In this document: positions 1-6,451 of the stretch, in pieces | Position numbering within the stretch: the stretch's first letter is position 1 | Layout of the letters: each line of letters begins with the position of its first letter | Assembly: GCA_035529175.1 (NCBI GenBank) | Contig: DATKXG010000342.1 | Location: 1 to 9,007 of the forward strand | Length of the DNA stretch: 9,007 nucleotides | Reading direction: 5' to 3' | Source of the DNA: Sva-07 sp035529175 | Lineage (GTDB): Bacteria; Actinomycetota; Acidimicrobiia; Acidimicrobiales; Ilumatobacteraceae | Program-made: the position numbers and the translations under genes | The notes under the pieces: generated by a model | Databases searched by the model: none | What the model was told of the DNA's origin: nothing | What the model saw: only the letters and a program-made list of their open reading frames with translations

Positions 1-912
1 CTGATGGGCCTGCAGGATGTCTTCTTCAAGAAGGGCCTGGCGTTCGACTCGGCCGACGCCAAGGAGCTCAGCCGCACGATCAGCGCCCACATCTACTTCC
101 ATGCGCTGTGGGCGTCGACCGAACTCGCCGAGGTCAACGGCCCGCACGAGGCCTTCGAGGGCACCCGTGCGGCCAAGGGTGACCTGCAGTTCGATCTGTG
201 GGATCGCGCCAACGGCGGTGTCACGCCACCGGCCGAACTCGACTGGGATGCGCTGCGTGCGCGCATCGCCGCTCACGGCCTGCGCAACAGCCTGCTGATC
301 GCCATCGCACCGACCGCCACGATCGCCTCGATCGTCGGTTGCTACGAGTGCATCGAACCTCAGGTGTCGAACCTGTTCAAGCGTGAGACGCTCTCGGGCG
401 AGTTCATGCAGATCAACCGCTACCTGGTGCGTGAGCTCCAGGCCCGCAACCTGTGGGACGAGCAGATGATCAACGACATCAAGCGCGCCGAGGGCTCGGT
501 GCAGGACGTCGACCGCATCCCCGACGAGTTGAAGGAGGTCTTCCGTACGGCGTGGGAGATCCCGCAGCGGGCGCTGATCGACATGGCCGCCGAGCGCGGC
601 GCGTTCATCGACCAGAGCCAGTCGCTCAACCTGTTCATGGAGACGCCGACCATCGGCAAGCTCTCCTCGATGTACCTGCACGCGTGGAAGGCCGGTCTCA
701 AGACCACGTACTACCTGCGCAGCCGTCCTGCGACACGCATCAACCAGAGCACCACCACGGCGAGCAAGTCGGCGCCCACGCCGCCGACCGGTGGCGGCCA
801 GCCCGAGGCGGCCCCGGTCCTCGTCGACGAGGCGACAGCTAAGACGTTCAGCGACGAAGAGGCGGTCGCCTGCAGCCTCGAGAACCCCGAATCCTGCGAG
901 GCATGCGACTGA
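1..912 (+). CDS. nrdA: Ribonucleoside-diphosphate reductase class Ia, alpha (large) subunit, C-terminal part (5' end outside window)
   Basis: This is the catalytic subunit that reduces ribonucleoside diphosphates to deoxyribonucleotides in the cytoplasm, working with the NrdB product encoded next. The frame is open from base 1, so about 300 C-terminal residues are visible and roughly the first 490-500 are missing by comparison with human RRM1. Numbering from the Met at base 4, the conserved block APTATIASIVG...IEP lies near 102-119, LSGEF near 130-134, AAERGAFIDQSQSLN near 195-209, and the radical-transfer tyrosine pair at Y236-Y237 (equivalent to E. coli Y730/Y731). A Pro/Gly/Ala-rich linker (about 243-285) leads to a mobile tail with C290, C298 and C301, the thiols that re-reduce the active site. 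The tail CSLENPESCEACD resembles the eukaryotic RRM1 tail (CSLENRDECLMC) more than the E. coli tail. The active-site cysteines and allosteric domains lie upstream of the window. The family assignment is very secure. Confidence 0.97.
   Translation: MMGLQDVFFKKGLAFDSADAKELSRTISAHIYFHALWASTELAEVNGPHEAFEGTRAAKGDLQFDLWDRANGGVTPPAELDWDALRARIAAHGLRNSLLIAIAPTATIASIVGCYECIEPQVSNLFKRETLSGEFMQINRYLVRELQARNLWDEQMINDIKRAEGSVQDVDRIPDELKEVFRTAWEIPQRALIDMAAERGAFIDQSQSLNLFMETPTIGKLSSMYLHAWKAGLKTTYYLRSRPATRINQSTTTASKSAPTPPTGGGQPEAAPVLVDEATAKTFSDEEAVACSLENPESCEACD
898..901 (+). promoter_or_regulatory. Ribosome binding site that decides the nrdB start
   Basis: GAGG lies inside the last codons of nrdA, 10 nt before the ATG at 912. 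An ATG at 903 in the same frame would leave only 1 nt between this site and the start. This favours initiation at 912, where the A of the TGA stop is also the A of the ATG start (TGATG), a layout typical of translational coupling. Confidence 0.55.
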
Positions 913-2015
913 TGGCCCTCATCGACCCGATCACCGACTACGCCCCGGCCGCGCCGGGTGAAGCCCTCGCCGACGAGTTCGAGTCGGCCTCACCGGTCGG
1001 CGCCGCCCGTCCGACCAACATCCTCGACCCGGGCTACGACCTGACGTTGCGGCCGATGCGCTACCCGCAGTTCTTCGAGATGTACCGCGATGCGATCAAG
1101 AACACGTGGACGGTCGAGGAGATCGACTTCTCCGACGACCTCGTCGACCTGCAGCGCAAGTTGATGCCCGCCGAGAAGCACCTCGTCGGGCGGCTGGTGG
1201 CGTTCTTCGCCACGGGTGACTCGATCGTGTCGAACAACCTGGTGCTCAACCTGTACCAGCACATCAACGCCCCCGAGGCCCGGATGTACCTGTCGCGCCA
1301 GCTGTACGAAGAGGCGTTGCACGTCCAGTTCTACCTCACGCTGCTCGACAACTACATCCCTGACATGGCCGAGCGCGAAGCAGCTTTCGCTGCCGTCGAG
1401 AACATCCCGTCGATCCGCGCGAAGGCCGAGTTCTGCTTCAAGTGGATCGATTCGATCCAGGGTCTGCAGAAGATCGAGACGCCCGAACAGCGCAAGCAGT
1501 TCCTGCTCAACCTGATCTGTTTCGCCACGTGCATCGAGGGCTTGTTCTTCTTCGCGGCGTTCGCCTACGTGTACTTCCTGCGCTCGAAGGGCCTTCTGAA
1601 CGGTCTGGCCGACGGCACCAACTGGGTGTTCCGCGACGAGAGCTGCCACATGAACTTCGCGTTCGAAGTGGTCGACACCGTGCGCAAGGAGCAGCCCGAA
1701 CTGTTCGACGCAGGGCTGGAAGCCGACATCCGCCAGATGCTCAACGAGGCGATCGACTGCGAGCACCTCTTCGCCGCCGACGTGCTGGGCGAGGGCGTGC
1801 CCGGGATGAGCCTCGGCGACACCCGCACCTACCTCGAGTTCGTCGCCGACCAGCGCCTCGCGCAGCTCGGCTACGCCCCCGAGTTCGGGTCGAAGAACCC
1901 GTTCAGTTTCATGGAGCTACAGGACGTGCAGGGCCTGTCGAACTTCTTCGAGCGCACGGTCAGCAGCTACCAGGTCGGCGTCGTCGGCGACGTCTCCTTC
2001 GACGAAGACTTCTGA
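912..2015 (+). CDS. nrdB: Ribonucleoside-diphosphate reductase class Ia, beta (radical) subunit
   Basis: This is the small subunit that houses the diiron-tyrosyl radical cofactor and passes the radical to NrdA. With the start at 912 it has 367 residues, normal for the family. All metal ligands are visible: D103, E134 and H137 (in EEALHVQFY), E209 (CIEG), E243 and H246 (DESCH). Spacings of 31 and 34 residues between ligand pairs match E. coli D84/E115 and E204/E238. Y141 sits four residues after H137, where the radical tyrosine Y122 of E. coli lies, so this is a tyrosyl-radical class Ia enzyme and not a radical-lacking or Mn/Fe phenylalanine type (class Ic). The C-terminal peptide SFDEDF resembles the eukaryotic R2 tail (FTLDADF) that docks on the large subunit. 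The gene overlaps the nrdA stop by one base and should be co-transcribed with it. Its 3' end overlaps the convergent CoA-transferase gene by 49 bp. Confidence 0.97.
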   Translation: MALIDPITDYAPAAPGEALADEFESASPVGAARPTNILDPGYDLTLRPMRYPQFFEMYRDAIKNTWTVEEIDFSDDLVDLQRKLMPAEKHLVGRLVAFFATGDSIVSNNLVLNLYQHINAPEARMYLSRQLYEEALHVQFYLTLLDNYIPDMAEREAAFAAVENIPSIRAKAEFCFKWIDSIQGLQKIETPEQRKQFLLNLICFATCIEGLFFFAAFAYVYFLRSKGLLNGLADGTNWVFRDESCHMNFAFEVVDTVRKEQPELFDAGLEADIRQMLNEAIDCEHLFAADVLGEGVPGMSLGDTRTYLEFVADQRLAQLGYAPEFGSKNPFSFMELQDVQGLSNFFERTVSSYQVGVVGDVSFDEDF

Positions 2016-3163
2016 CCCCTGATGTAATCCGTGTGTTCTCCGAGGTTGGGGCCCACGTCGGCGATGCTGCCCGGCGTGCGCGAGAACTTCGGCACCACGC
2101 CGAGCATCGGTGTGTCGACACCCGTGCGGGACACGTGACGCTCGATCATTGCCCGAGCCGCGTAGTGCTCGTCGCTCAGCATGTCGGCGGCCGTGTACAC
2201 CCGTCCTGCCGGCACCGTGTGTGCCCGCAGGAGCGCGAGCAGATCGTCGGAGGACATCGTCGAGGTCCAGTCGGCGATGATCGCGTCCAGTTCTCGTTCG
2301 TGCTCTCCGCGTGACACGTGGGTGGCGTAGCGATCGTTGACGGCCAGGTCGGGCCGACCCATCGCGTCACAGAGCCTCGCGAACACGGTGTCCGCGTTCC
2401 CGGCGATCAACACCTCGGACCCGTCGTTCGTCGGGTAGGCGTTGGCAGGAGCGACGCCCGGCAGCGTGCCGCCCGACCGCCCGCGCAACACATCAGCGAC
2501 GTCGAAGTCGACCATCGACGACTCCATCAGCGCCGCCACCGCCTCGTAGATCGCCACGTCGACCTCCTGGCCCCTGCCGCTGGTCGAGCGTTCGTGGAGC
2601 GCGGCCAGCGTGCCGATCACGGCGAACATCGCGGCGAGTGAGTCGCCGAGGCTGATGCCGCATCGCGCCGGGGCGCGATCGGGGTCGCCGGTGGTGTGAC
2701 GGATCCCACCGACAGCTTCACCGATCGACCCGAAGCCGGCCTCGGTCGCCCGCGGCCCGCTCTGTCCGAATCCGGACACATGGGTGACGATCACGCCGGG
2801 GTTCGTGACCGAGAGCGTGTCGTAGTCGAGGCCGAACTTCGCCAGCACGCCGGGCCGGAAATTCTCGAGCACGACGTCGCACTCGTCGGCGAGTCGCTGC
2901 ACGAATGCGAGATCGTCGGGGTCCTTGAGGTCGGCGACTACCGAGCGCTTGTTGCGGGCGATGATCGGCCACCACAGGCTCGAGTCGTCGACACACACGC
3001 CCCAGCGGCGCATCGGGTCGCCGTCGGGGGCCTCGATCTTGATCACCTCGGCGCCGTAGTCGCCGAAGAGCTGCCCGGCGAACGGCCCAGCGATGAAGTT
3101 GCCCAGCTCGAGCACCCTGACACCGAGCAGTGGTCCCGTGCGTGTCGGTGCGTCGCCGTCCAT
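1967..3163 (-). CDS. CaiB/BaiF-family (class III) CoA-transferase
   Basis: This 398-residue protein is of a typical length for family III CoA-transferases, which move CoA between carboxylic acids through a ping-pong aspartyl-anhydride mechanism. Diagnostic parts are the N-terminal LLGVRVLELGNFIAGPFAG (about 12-30), GDYGAEVIKIE (34-44), the ENFRPGVLAKFGLDY block (100-114), and GISLGDSLAAMFAVIG with D174 in the place of the catalytic Asp169 of formyl-CoA transferase. The donor and acceptor cannot be read from the sequence. The divergent HMG-CoA lyase-like gene suggests a branched hydroxydicarboxylic acid such as 3-hydroxy-3-methylglutarate or citramalate, which is an inference. The conserved fold ends near GEHTDYIRG (375-383); the last 15 or so residues (Ser/Thr/Pro-rich) are read from the antisense strand of nrdB. 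The start at 3163 has no obvious Shine-Dalgarno. A weak TAGACA 6 nt upstream could mark a leaderless transcript. Confidence 0.93.
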   Translation of the reverse strand: MDGDAPTRTGPLLGVRVLELGNFIAGPFAGQLFGDYGAEVIKIEAPDGDPMRRWGVCVDDSSLWWPIIARNKRSVVADLKDPDDLAFVQRLADECDVVLENFRPGVLAKFGLDYDTLSVTNPGVIVTHVSGFGQSGPRATEAGFGSIGEAVGGIRHTTGDPDRAPARCGISLGDSLAAMFAVIGTLAALHERSTSGRGQEVDVAIYEAVAALMESSMVDFDVADVLRGRSGGTLPGVAPANAYPTNDGSEVLIAGNADTVFARLCDAMGRPDLAVNDRYATHVSRGEHERELDAIIADWTSTMSSDDLLALLRAHTVPAGRVYTAADMLSDEHYAARAMIERHVSRTGVDTPMLGVVPKFSRTPGSIADVGPNLGEHTDYIRGQKSSSKETSPTTPTW

Positions 3164-3216
3164 GGATGTTGTCTACCGAGTCGCCGATGCTGTCGCGAAA
3201 GCGAGAGAATCTTCAC
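3164..3216. promoter_or_regulatory. Short divergent promoter region between the CoA-transferase and HMG-CoA lyase-like genes
   Basis: Only 53 bp separate the two divergent starts, so both promoters must lie here or reach into the genes. On the minus strand, TAGACA lies 6 nt before the CoA-transferase ATG. On the plus strand, GAGAAT (3205-3210) lies 6 nt before the GTG at 3217, and the overlapping GAGAGA (3203-3208) could instead act as a weak ribosome site. No convincing operator palindrome was seen. Assignment is by position and weak motif matches only. Confidence 0.4.
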
Positions 3217-4134
3217 GTGTCCGTCGCCGACCGCCTGCCCGCACGAGTGGCGCTGCGAGACGTCAGCCTGCGCGACGGCCTGCAGGACGAATCGCCGATC
3301 CCCACCGAGGCCAAGGTGGTGATCTTCGAGGCGCTCGTCGCTGCGGGCGTGCGCGACCTCGAGCTGACCAGCTTCGTCCGGCCGGATCGAGTCCCGGCGA
3401 TGGCCGACGCCGAGACGTTCTGCGCCGCGACTGCGGACCTCGCCGTCGAAACGGGAACGACACGATGGGGGTTGGTCCTCAACGGGCGTGGCGCCGATCG
3501 GGCCCTCGCTGCGGGGCTCACCCACTTGCAGTACGTGGTGTCGGTGAGCGACGCCCACAGCCGCAACAACGCTGGAGCGGGCACCGACGAGATGTTCGAC
3601 GAGTTCGCCCGGTTCGCCGCGCCGGCGATCGATGCCGGCGCCGTGGTCGAGATGACGCTGGCGACGGCGATGGGGTGCCCGTTCGAGCACCGCGTTGATC
3701 CGGACCGGGTCGTCGACTTCGCTCGTCGAGCCGTCGACGCCGGGGCGTCGTCGATCGGGCTCGCGGACACCATCGGTGTGGCCGTGCCGACCGAGGTCGC
3801 CGTCCTCGTCGGGCTGGTTCGCTCGAACGTCGGAGTGCCGATCGGTGTACATCTGCACGACACCCGCGGCCTGGCCATCGCCAACGCGATCGCGGCCCTC
3901 GAGCACGGCGCCGTCCGACTCGACGCGAGTGTCGGTGGTCTCGGCGGGTGCCCGTTCGCCCCCAACGCGAGCGGCAACGTCCCGATCGAGGATCTCGCGC
4001 ACGCGCTCGAGGCGATGGGTGTTGCCACCGGCGTGTCGGTCCCCGGGCTCGTCGACGCGGCAACGCTGGCCTGCGGCGTCGTCGGGCGCCCGATCGGCAG
4101 CCACATCGGCCTCGCCGGCCCCCGATTCGCCTGA
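3217..4134 (+). CDS. HMG-CoA lyase-family protein (DRE-TIM metallolyase; hydroxymethylglutaryl-CoA or related acyl-CoA lyase)
   Basis: This TIM-barrel metal-dependent lyase is predicted to split a 3-hydroxy-3-methyl acyl-CoA into acetyl-CoA and a keto acid (HMG-CoA to acetoacetate, or citramalyl-CoA to pyruvate). Counting from the GTG at 3217 (305 residues, normal for the family), the catalytic R19-D20 occur in SLRDGLQDE, E49 in LELTSF, metal ligands H212 and H214 in GVHLHDT, the conserved C245 in GLGGCPFAPNASGN, and metal-binding N254 in the same motif; LADTIGV (182-188) is also typical. The overall match to human HMG-CoA lyase is clear along the whole length. Starts farther upstream exist (ATG at 3187, and one at 3130 that would overlap the divergent gene). 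GTG 3217 is preferred because homology begins soon after it and GAGAGA lies 8 nt before it. The true substrate is open. Confidence 0.9.
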   Translation: MSVADRLPARVALRDVSLRDGLQDESPIPTEAKVVIFEALVAAGVRDLELTSFVRPDRVPAMADAETFCAATADLAVETGTTRWGLVLNGRGADRALAAGLTHLQYVVSVSDAHSRNNAGAGTDEMFDEFARFAAPAIDAGAVVEMTLATAMGCPFEHRVDPDRVVDFARRAVDAGASSIGLADTIGVAVPTEVAVLVGLVRSNVGVPIGVHLHDTRGLAIANAIAALEHGAVRLDASVGGLGGCPFAPNASGNVPIEDLAHALEAMGVATGVSVPGLVDAATLACGVVGRPIGSHIGLAGPRFA

Positions 4135-4168
4135 ACACCAAGTCCGCGAGACCGCGAGCGCCCCCCCC

Positions 4169-4217
4169 GAAATTCGGAGCCGACATGGCGCCCAGCGCAA
4201 TCTGCGCTCCGAATTTC
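4169..4217. repeat. Hairpin repeat element, copy 1
   Basis: GAAATTCGGAGC (4169-4180) and GCTCCGAATTTC (4206-4217) form a perfect 12-bp inverted repeat around a 25-nt middle. The middle folds further as ATGGCGC against GCGCAAT with one mismatch and a 3-nt loop. The AT-rich arm tips stand out from the GC-rich surroundings. It starts 35 bp after the HMG-CoA lyase-like stop. It could act as a Rho-independent-like stop, but no T-run follows on the plus strand; it could also be a REP/MITE-like dispersed element. Confidence 0.8.
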
Positions 4218-4239
4218 ACGGGTCTGATCATCCATTCCG

Positions 4240-4288
4240 AAAATTCGGAGCCGATGTTGCGCTGACCGCAACGTTCGCTCCGAATTTC
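4240..4288. repeat. Hairpin repeat element, copy 2
   Basis: This is a second 49-nt copy 71 bp downstream of the first: AAAATTCGGAGC (4240-4251), a 25-nt middle, and GCTCCGAATTTC (4277-4288). The arms pair over 11 bp. Flanking CCG (4237-4239) and CGG (4288-4290) extend the pairing if one A is bulged. The middle contains GTTGCG against CGCAAC, a perfect 6-bp inner stem with a 5-nt loop. Arms are nearly identical to copy 1 while the middle differs. Confidence 0.8.
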
Positions 4289-4339
4289 GGGTTGGGCGCG
4301 CCCGCCCGCGGGCTGCTCGGACGGACCGTCTGTGGTGCC

Positions 4340-4368
4340 CTGTCGCTGGGCGGCGACGCCGGTACCGT
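4340..4368 (+). promoter_or_regulatory. Putative promoter of the ATPase pair, near-leaderless
   Basis: TACCGT (4363-4368) fits the actinobacterial TAnnnT -10 pattern and ends 8 nt before the ATG at 4377. CTGTCG (4340-4345) sits 17 bp upstream as a weak -35 match. No Shine-Dalgarno precedes the ATG, so a leaderless or very short-leader mRNA is likely. The same TAnCGT hexamer occurs before two later genes. Confidence 0.45.
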
Positions 4369-4376
4369 GATAGTCG

Positions 4377-5330
4377 ATGGTTTCACTTGACTGGCTCACG
4401 AGCACGCGCGTTGCGATCGTTGCCGGCAAGGGCGGCGTCGGATCGTCCACCGTGGCCGCCGCCTACGCACTCGCCGCCGCCCGGGAGGGTGCCGACGTCC
4501 TGTTCGTCGCGGTCGACGGTCGTCCGGGCATGGGCCCGCTGCTCGGAGGTCGCGAACTCGACTCCACCGATCGGATCCTGCGCCGGATCAAGGGTGCGGG
4601 CCAGGTGCGCGGACGCACGATTCCGGCTGATCAGGCATTCGGGGACTACCTGGAACTGAAGGGCGTCGGGGGCATGTTGCGCCGGGCGGCCTCGGCGGCG
4701 TCGCTGCCGATGATCGCGGCGGCGACGCCAGGCCTCGAACACCTCCTCGTGCTCGGCAAGATCAAGGAGCTCGAACGCGAGCGGGCCGCCGATCTGATCA
4801 TCGTCGATGCCCCTCCCGCGGGCCATGCGGCGCCGTTCCTGCGATCGGCGACCGGGCTGTCCGACGTCGTGCAGTCCGGACCGGTTCGGGAGCAGTCGGT
4901 CGAAGTCGATGCCATGCTGCGCGACCCGGCGCGATGCTTGGCGATGATCGTCACCCTGCCCGAGGAAACGCCTGTCACCGAAGCGCTCGAGTTGGGTGAG
5001 GAACTGCGCTCCGACATCGGGCTGTCGCTGCTCCCCGCCGTGGTCAATTCGTGTTGGCCCGATCGTCCCGGACTCGCCAAGACGCCGGCGATGGCGGCGC
5101 GCTCGCAGAAGATCCAGCTGTCGGCGTCGGCCAAGTCGGCGCTCGCGTCGTCGACCGACTTCGGCCGCGACCGTCTCGAGCGGCAACGTCAGCAGATCGA
5201 ACGCCTCGCCATCGGTATCGGCGTACCGCTCGTGACGCTGCCGCGCCTCGCCACCCCTCGACTCACGCTGCACCAGCTGGGAGAGTTGGCCGATGCGCTC
5301 GTCGCCCCGAGGATCGGAGGCGCGTCGTGA
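4377..5330 (+). CDS. ArsA/Get3-like P-loop ATPase, subunit A, with degenerate Walker A (Rv3679-like)
   Basis: This 317-residue cytoplasmic protein belongs to the ArsA/Get3 branch of the MinD/NifH-type ATPases. After a short N-terminus, the deviant Walker A region reads AGKGGVGSST (16-25): the signature lysine K18 is kept, but the P-loop lysine is replaced by S23, encoded TCG, which is more than one base from a Lys codon. The switch I position reads VDGRPG (47-51) instead of the usual DPA. Switch II reads VDAPPAGH (143-150), close to the family DTAPTGH. The motifs PGLEHLLVLGKIKE (118-131) and SGPVREQSVEV recall mycobacterial Rv3679. It probably pairs with the next gene product, whose P-loop is intact, and may itself hydrolyse ATP poorly or not at all. 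The client is unknown; membrane-protein handling or anion transport are family possibilities. An arsenite-specific role is not supported, because no arsB or arsR was seen nearby. Confidence 0.88.
   Translation: MVSLDWLTSTRVAIVAGKGGVGSSTVAAAYALAAAREGADVLFVAVDGRPGMGPLLGGRELDSTDRILRRIKGAGQVRGRTIPADQAFGDYLELKGVGGMLRRAASAASLPMIAAATPGLEHLLVLGKIKELERERAADLIIVDAPPAGHAAPFLRSATGLSDVVQSGPVREQSVEVDAMLRDPARCLAMIVTLPEETPVTEALELGEELRSDIGLSLLPAVVNSCWPDRPGLAKTPAMAARSQKIQLSASAKSALASSTDFGRDRLERQRQQIERLAIGIGVPLVTLPRLATPRLTLHQLGELADALVAPRIGGAS
5316..5320 (+). promoter_or_regulatory. Ribosome binding site that decides the second ATPase start
   Basis: GGAGG lies 6 nt before the GTG at 5327, at ideal spacing. The GTG overlaps the TGA stop of the preceding gene (GTGA). 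This is the strongest Shine-Dalgarno in the window and fixes the start far downstream of the first in-frame start codons, which lie inside the upstream gene. Confidence 0.8.
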
Positions 5331-6451
5331 CCGACGATGCGATCGCCGAGTCGTTCCGCGACGAGGTCGCGCACGCCGAGCTCCTCGTCACCTGCGGCCC
5401 GGGTGGCGTCGGCAAGACCACGACGGCCGCGGCCCTGGGCGTCGCCGCAGCGCGTGCCGGACGGCGGGTCGTCGTCGTCACCGTCGATCCGGCTCGTCGG
5501 CTCGCGGATGCGCTCGGTCTCGAAGCGGGCGCTGCAGCCGACGCCCCGCATCGTGTCACCGGGATTCCGGGCGTTCCCAAGGGCTCCGGCGGCGGTGAGC
5601 TCTGGGCGCTCATGCTCGACGCAGCGTCCACCTTCGACCGGCTCGTCCACGAACAGACCGCCAACCCGAAGCAGGCCGCGGCGATCCTCGAGAACCCCGT
5701 CTACCGGGCGATCTCCGGATCGCTGGCCGGCGCCCAGGAGTACATGGCGATCGAACGATTGCACCAGCTGTACACCAGCGGCGACTGGGATCTCGTCATC
5801 GTCGACACGCCGCCGTCGCGGCACGCCATCGATCTCCTCGAAGCCCCCGATCGGCTCATCGGCTTCCTCGGCCACCCCGTCTACCGGGCGCTCACCGTCG
5901 GCCAGCGCGCCTTCGCCAAGGTCACCAACGCTGCGGCGTCGATGTTCCTGTGGGCAGTACGACGACTTGCTGGTCCGCAGATCGTCGAGGACACCGTCGA
6001 GTTCTTCCGCTCGCTGGCCAACATCGAGCCCGGGTTGCGCAGACGCGCCCAGGAGGTCTCGGTGCTCCTGCGGTCCGACGCTGCGTCGTTCGTGGTGGTG
6101 TCGAGCCCGCGGGCCGAGGCGATCGGCGAGGCCGAGCACCTGATCGGGGCGCTTCGTGACGGCTCGTTCCCGTTCGCCGGTGTCGTCGTGAACCTGATCC
6201 ACCCGATGCCGGAGCAGCTCACCGCCGCCGACCGCGCCGCGCTCGATGGCCTCGACGACGGCCCGCTCGCCGAGCAACTCGCTTGGCACGACGAACTCAC
6301 CGAACTCGCCACAGCCGAACGCGACGAGATCGCCGGCCTGGCCGATCTCGCCGAGGATGTGGTCGTGGTCGAGCTCCCGTTGCTGGCCGTCGACGTGCAC
6401 GACGTCGACGGCCTGGTGGGTCTCGCCGACCGCCTGGTCGGTGGGAACTAA
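5327..6451 (+). CDS. ArsA/Get3-like P-loop ATPase, subunit B, intact P-loop but no signature lysine (Rv3680-like)
   Basis: This is the partner ATPase of 374 residues, translationally coupled to subunit A through a 4-bp GTGA overlap. The Walker A region reads CGPGGVGKTT (23-32): the P-loop lysine K30 is present, while the signature lysine that reaches into the neighbouring subunit is replaced by P25. VDPARRLADALG (53-64) is a classical ArsA/Get3 switch I region, and VDTPPSRHAIDLLEAP (159-174) is switch II. SLAGAQEYMAIERL (132-145) is also strongly shared with mycobacterial Rv3680. A mixed hydrophobic stretch (about 187-216) falls where Get3 proteins carry the helical client-binding subdomain; it is not a convincing membrane span. 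VVVNLIHPMP (286-295) corresponds to the family's adenine-contact strand. The two subunits most likely form an obligate heterodimer; the client and physiological role are not shown by the sequence. Confidence 0.9.
   Translation: MTDDAIAESFRDEVAHAELLVTCGPGGVGKTTTAAALGVAAARAGRRVVVVTVDPARRLADALGLEAGAAADAPHRVTGIPGVPKGSGGGELWALMLDAASTFDRLVHEQTANPKQAAAILENPVYRAISGSLAGAQEYMAIERLHQLYTSGDWDLVIVDTPPSRHAIDLLEAPDRLIGFLGHPVYRALTVGQRAFAKVTNAAASMFLWAVRRLAGPQIVEDTVEFFRSLANIEPGLRRRAQEVSVLLRSDAASFVVVSSPRAEAIGEAEHLIGALRDGSFPFAGVVVNLIHPMPEQLTAADRAALDGLDDGPLAEQLAWHDELTELATAERDEIAGLADLAEDVVVVELPLLAVDVHDVDGLVGLADRLVGGN

Larger units (their letters stand above)
4135..4376. other. Intergenic region with two hairpin repeats, GC-rich palindromes and a promoter
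   Basis: This 242-bp gap is the longest non-coding stretch in the window. It opens with a run of eight C (4161-4168), followed by two homologous 49-nt hairpin elements (listed separately). It then shows three short palindromes: GGGCGCGCCC (4294-4303), CCCGCGGG (4305-4312) and GACGG-A-CCGTC (4320-4330). The last lies about 32 bp upstream of the putative -10 of the ATPase gene and could be an operator, although such short palindromes are common in DNA this rich in GC. No open frame here looks coding. Confidence 0.7.

Noticed and set aside
990..1766. Long minus-strand open frame (258 codons) opposite nrdB
   Set aside because: nrdB is certain on the plus strand with all metal ligands; the antisense frame gives an Arg/Val/Glu-rich composition with no recognisable domain, as expected from codon bias in GC-rich DNA.
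3043..4271. Several minus-strand open frames of 300-390 codons across the HMG-CoA lyase-like gene and the hairpin region
   Set aside because: They are Arg/Gly/Asp- or Arg/Ser-rich, lack motifs, and oppose a well-supported lyase gene.
4169..4288. CRISPR-like array
   Set aside because: There are only two copies, each a 49-nt near-palindrome separated by 22 nt; no regular repeat-spacer pattern and no cas gene.
4377..5330. Sequencing error as the cause of the missing P-loop lysine in subunit A
   Set aside because: The codon is TCG; a Lys codon (AAA/AAG) would need at least two substitutions and the frame stays open with family motifs on both sides, so real divergence is more likely.
4377..6451. 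Arsenite efflux operon (arsA)
   Set aside because: No arsB, arsR, arsC or arsD was seen in the neighbourhood and the pair matches the mycobacterial Get3-like heterodimer type better.
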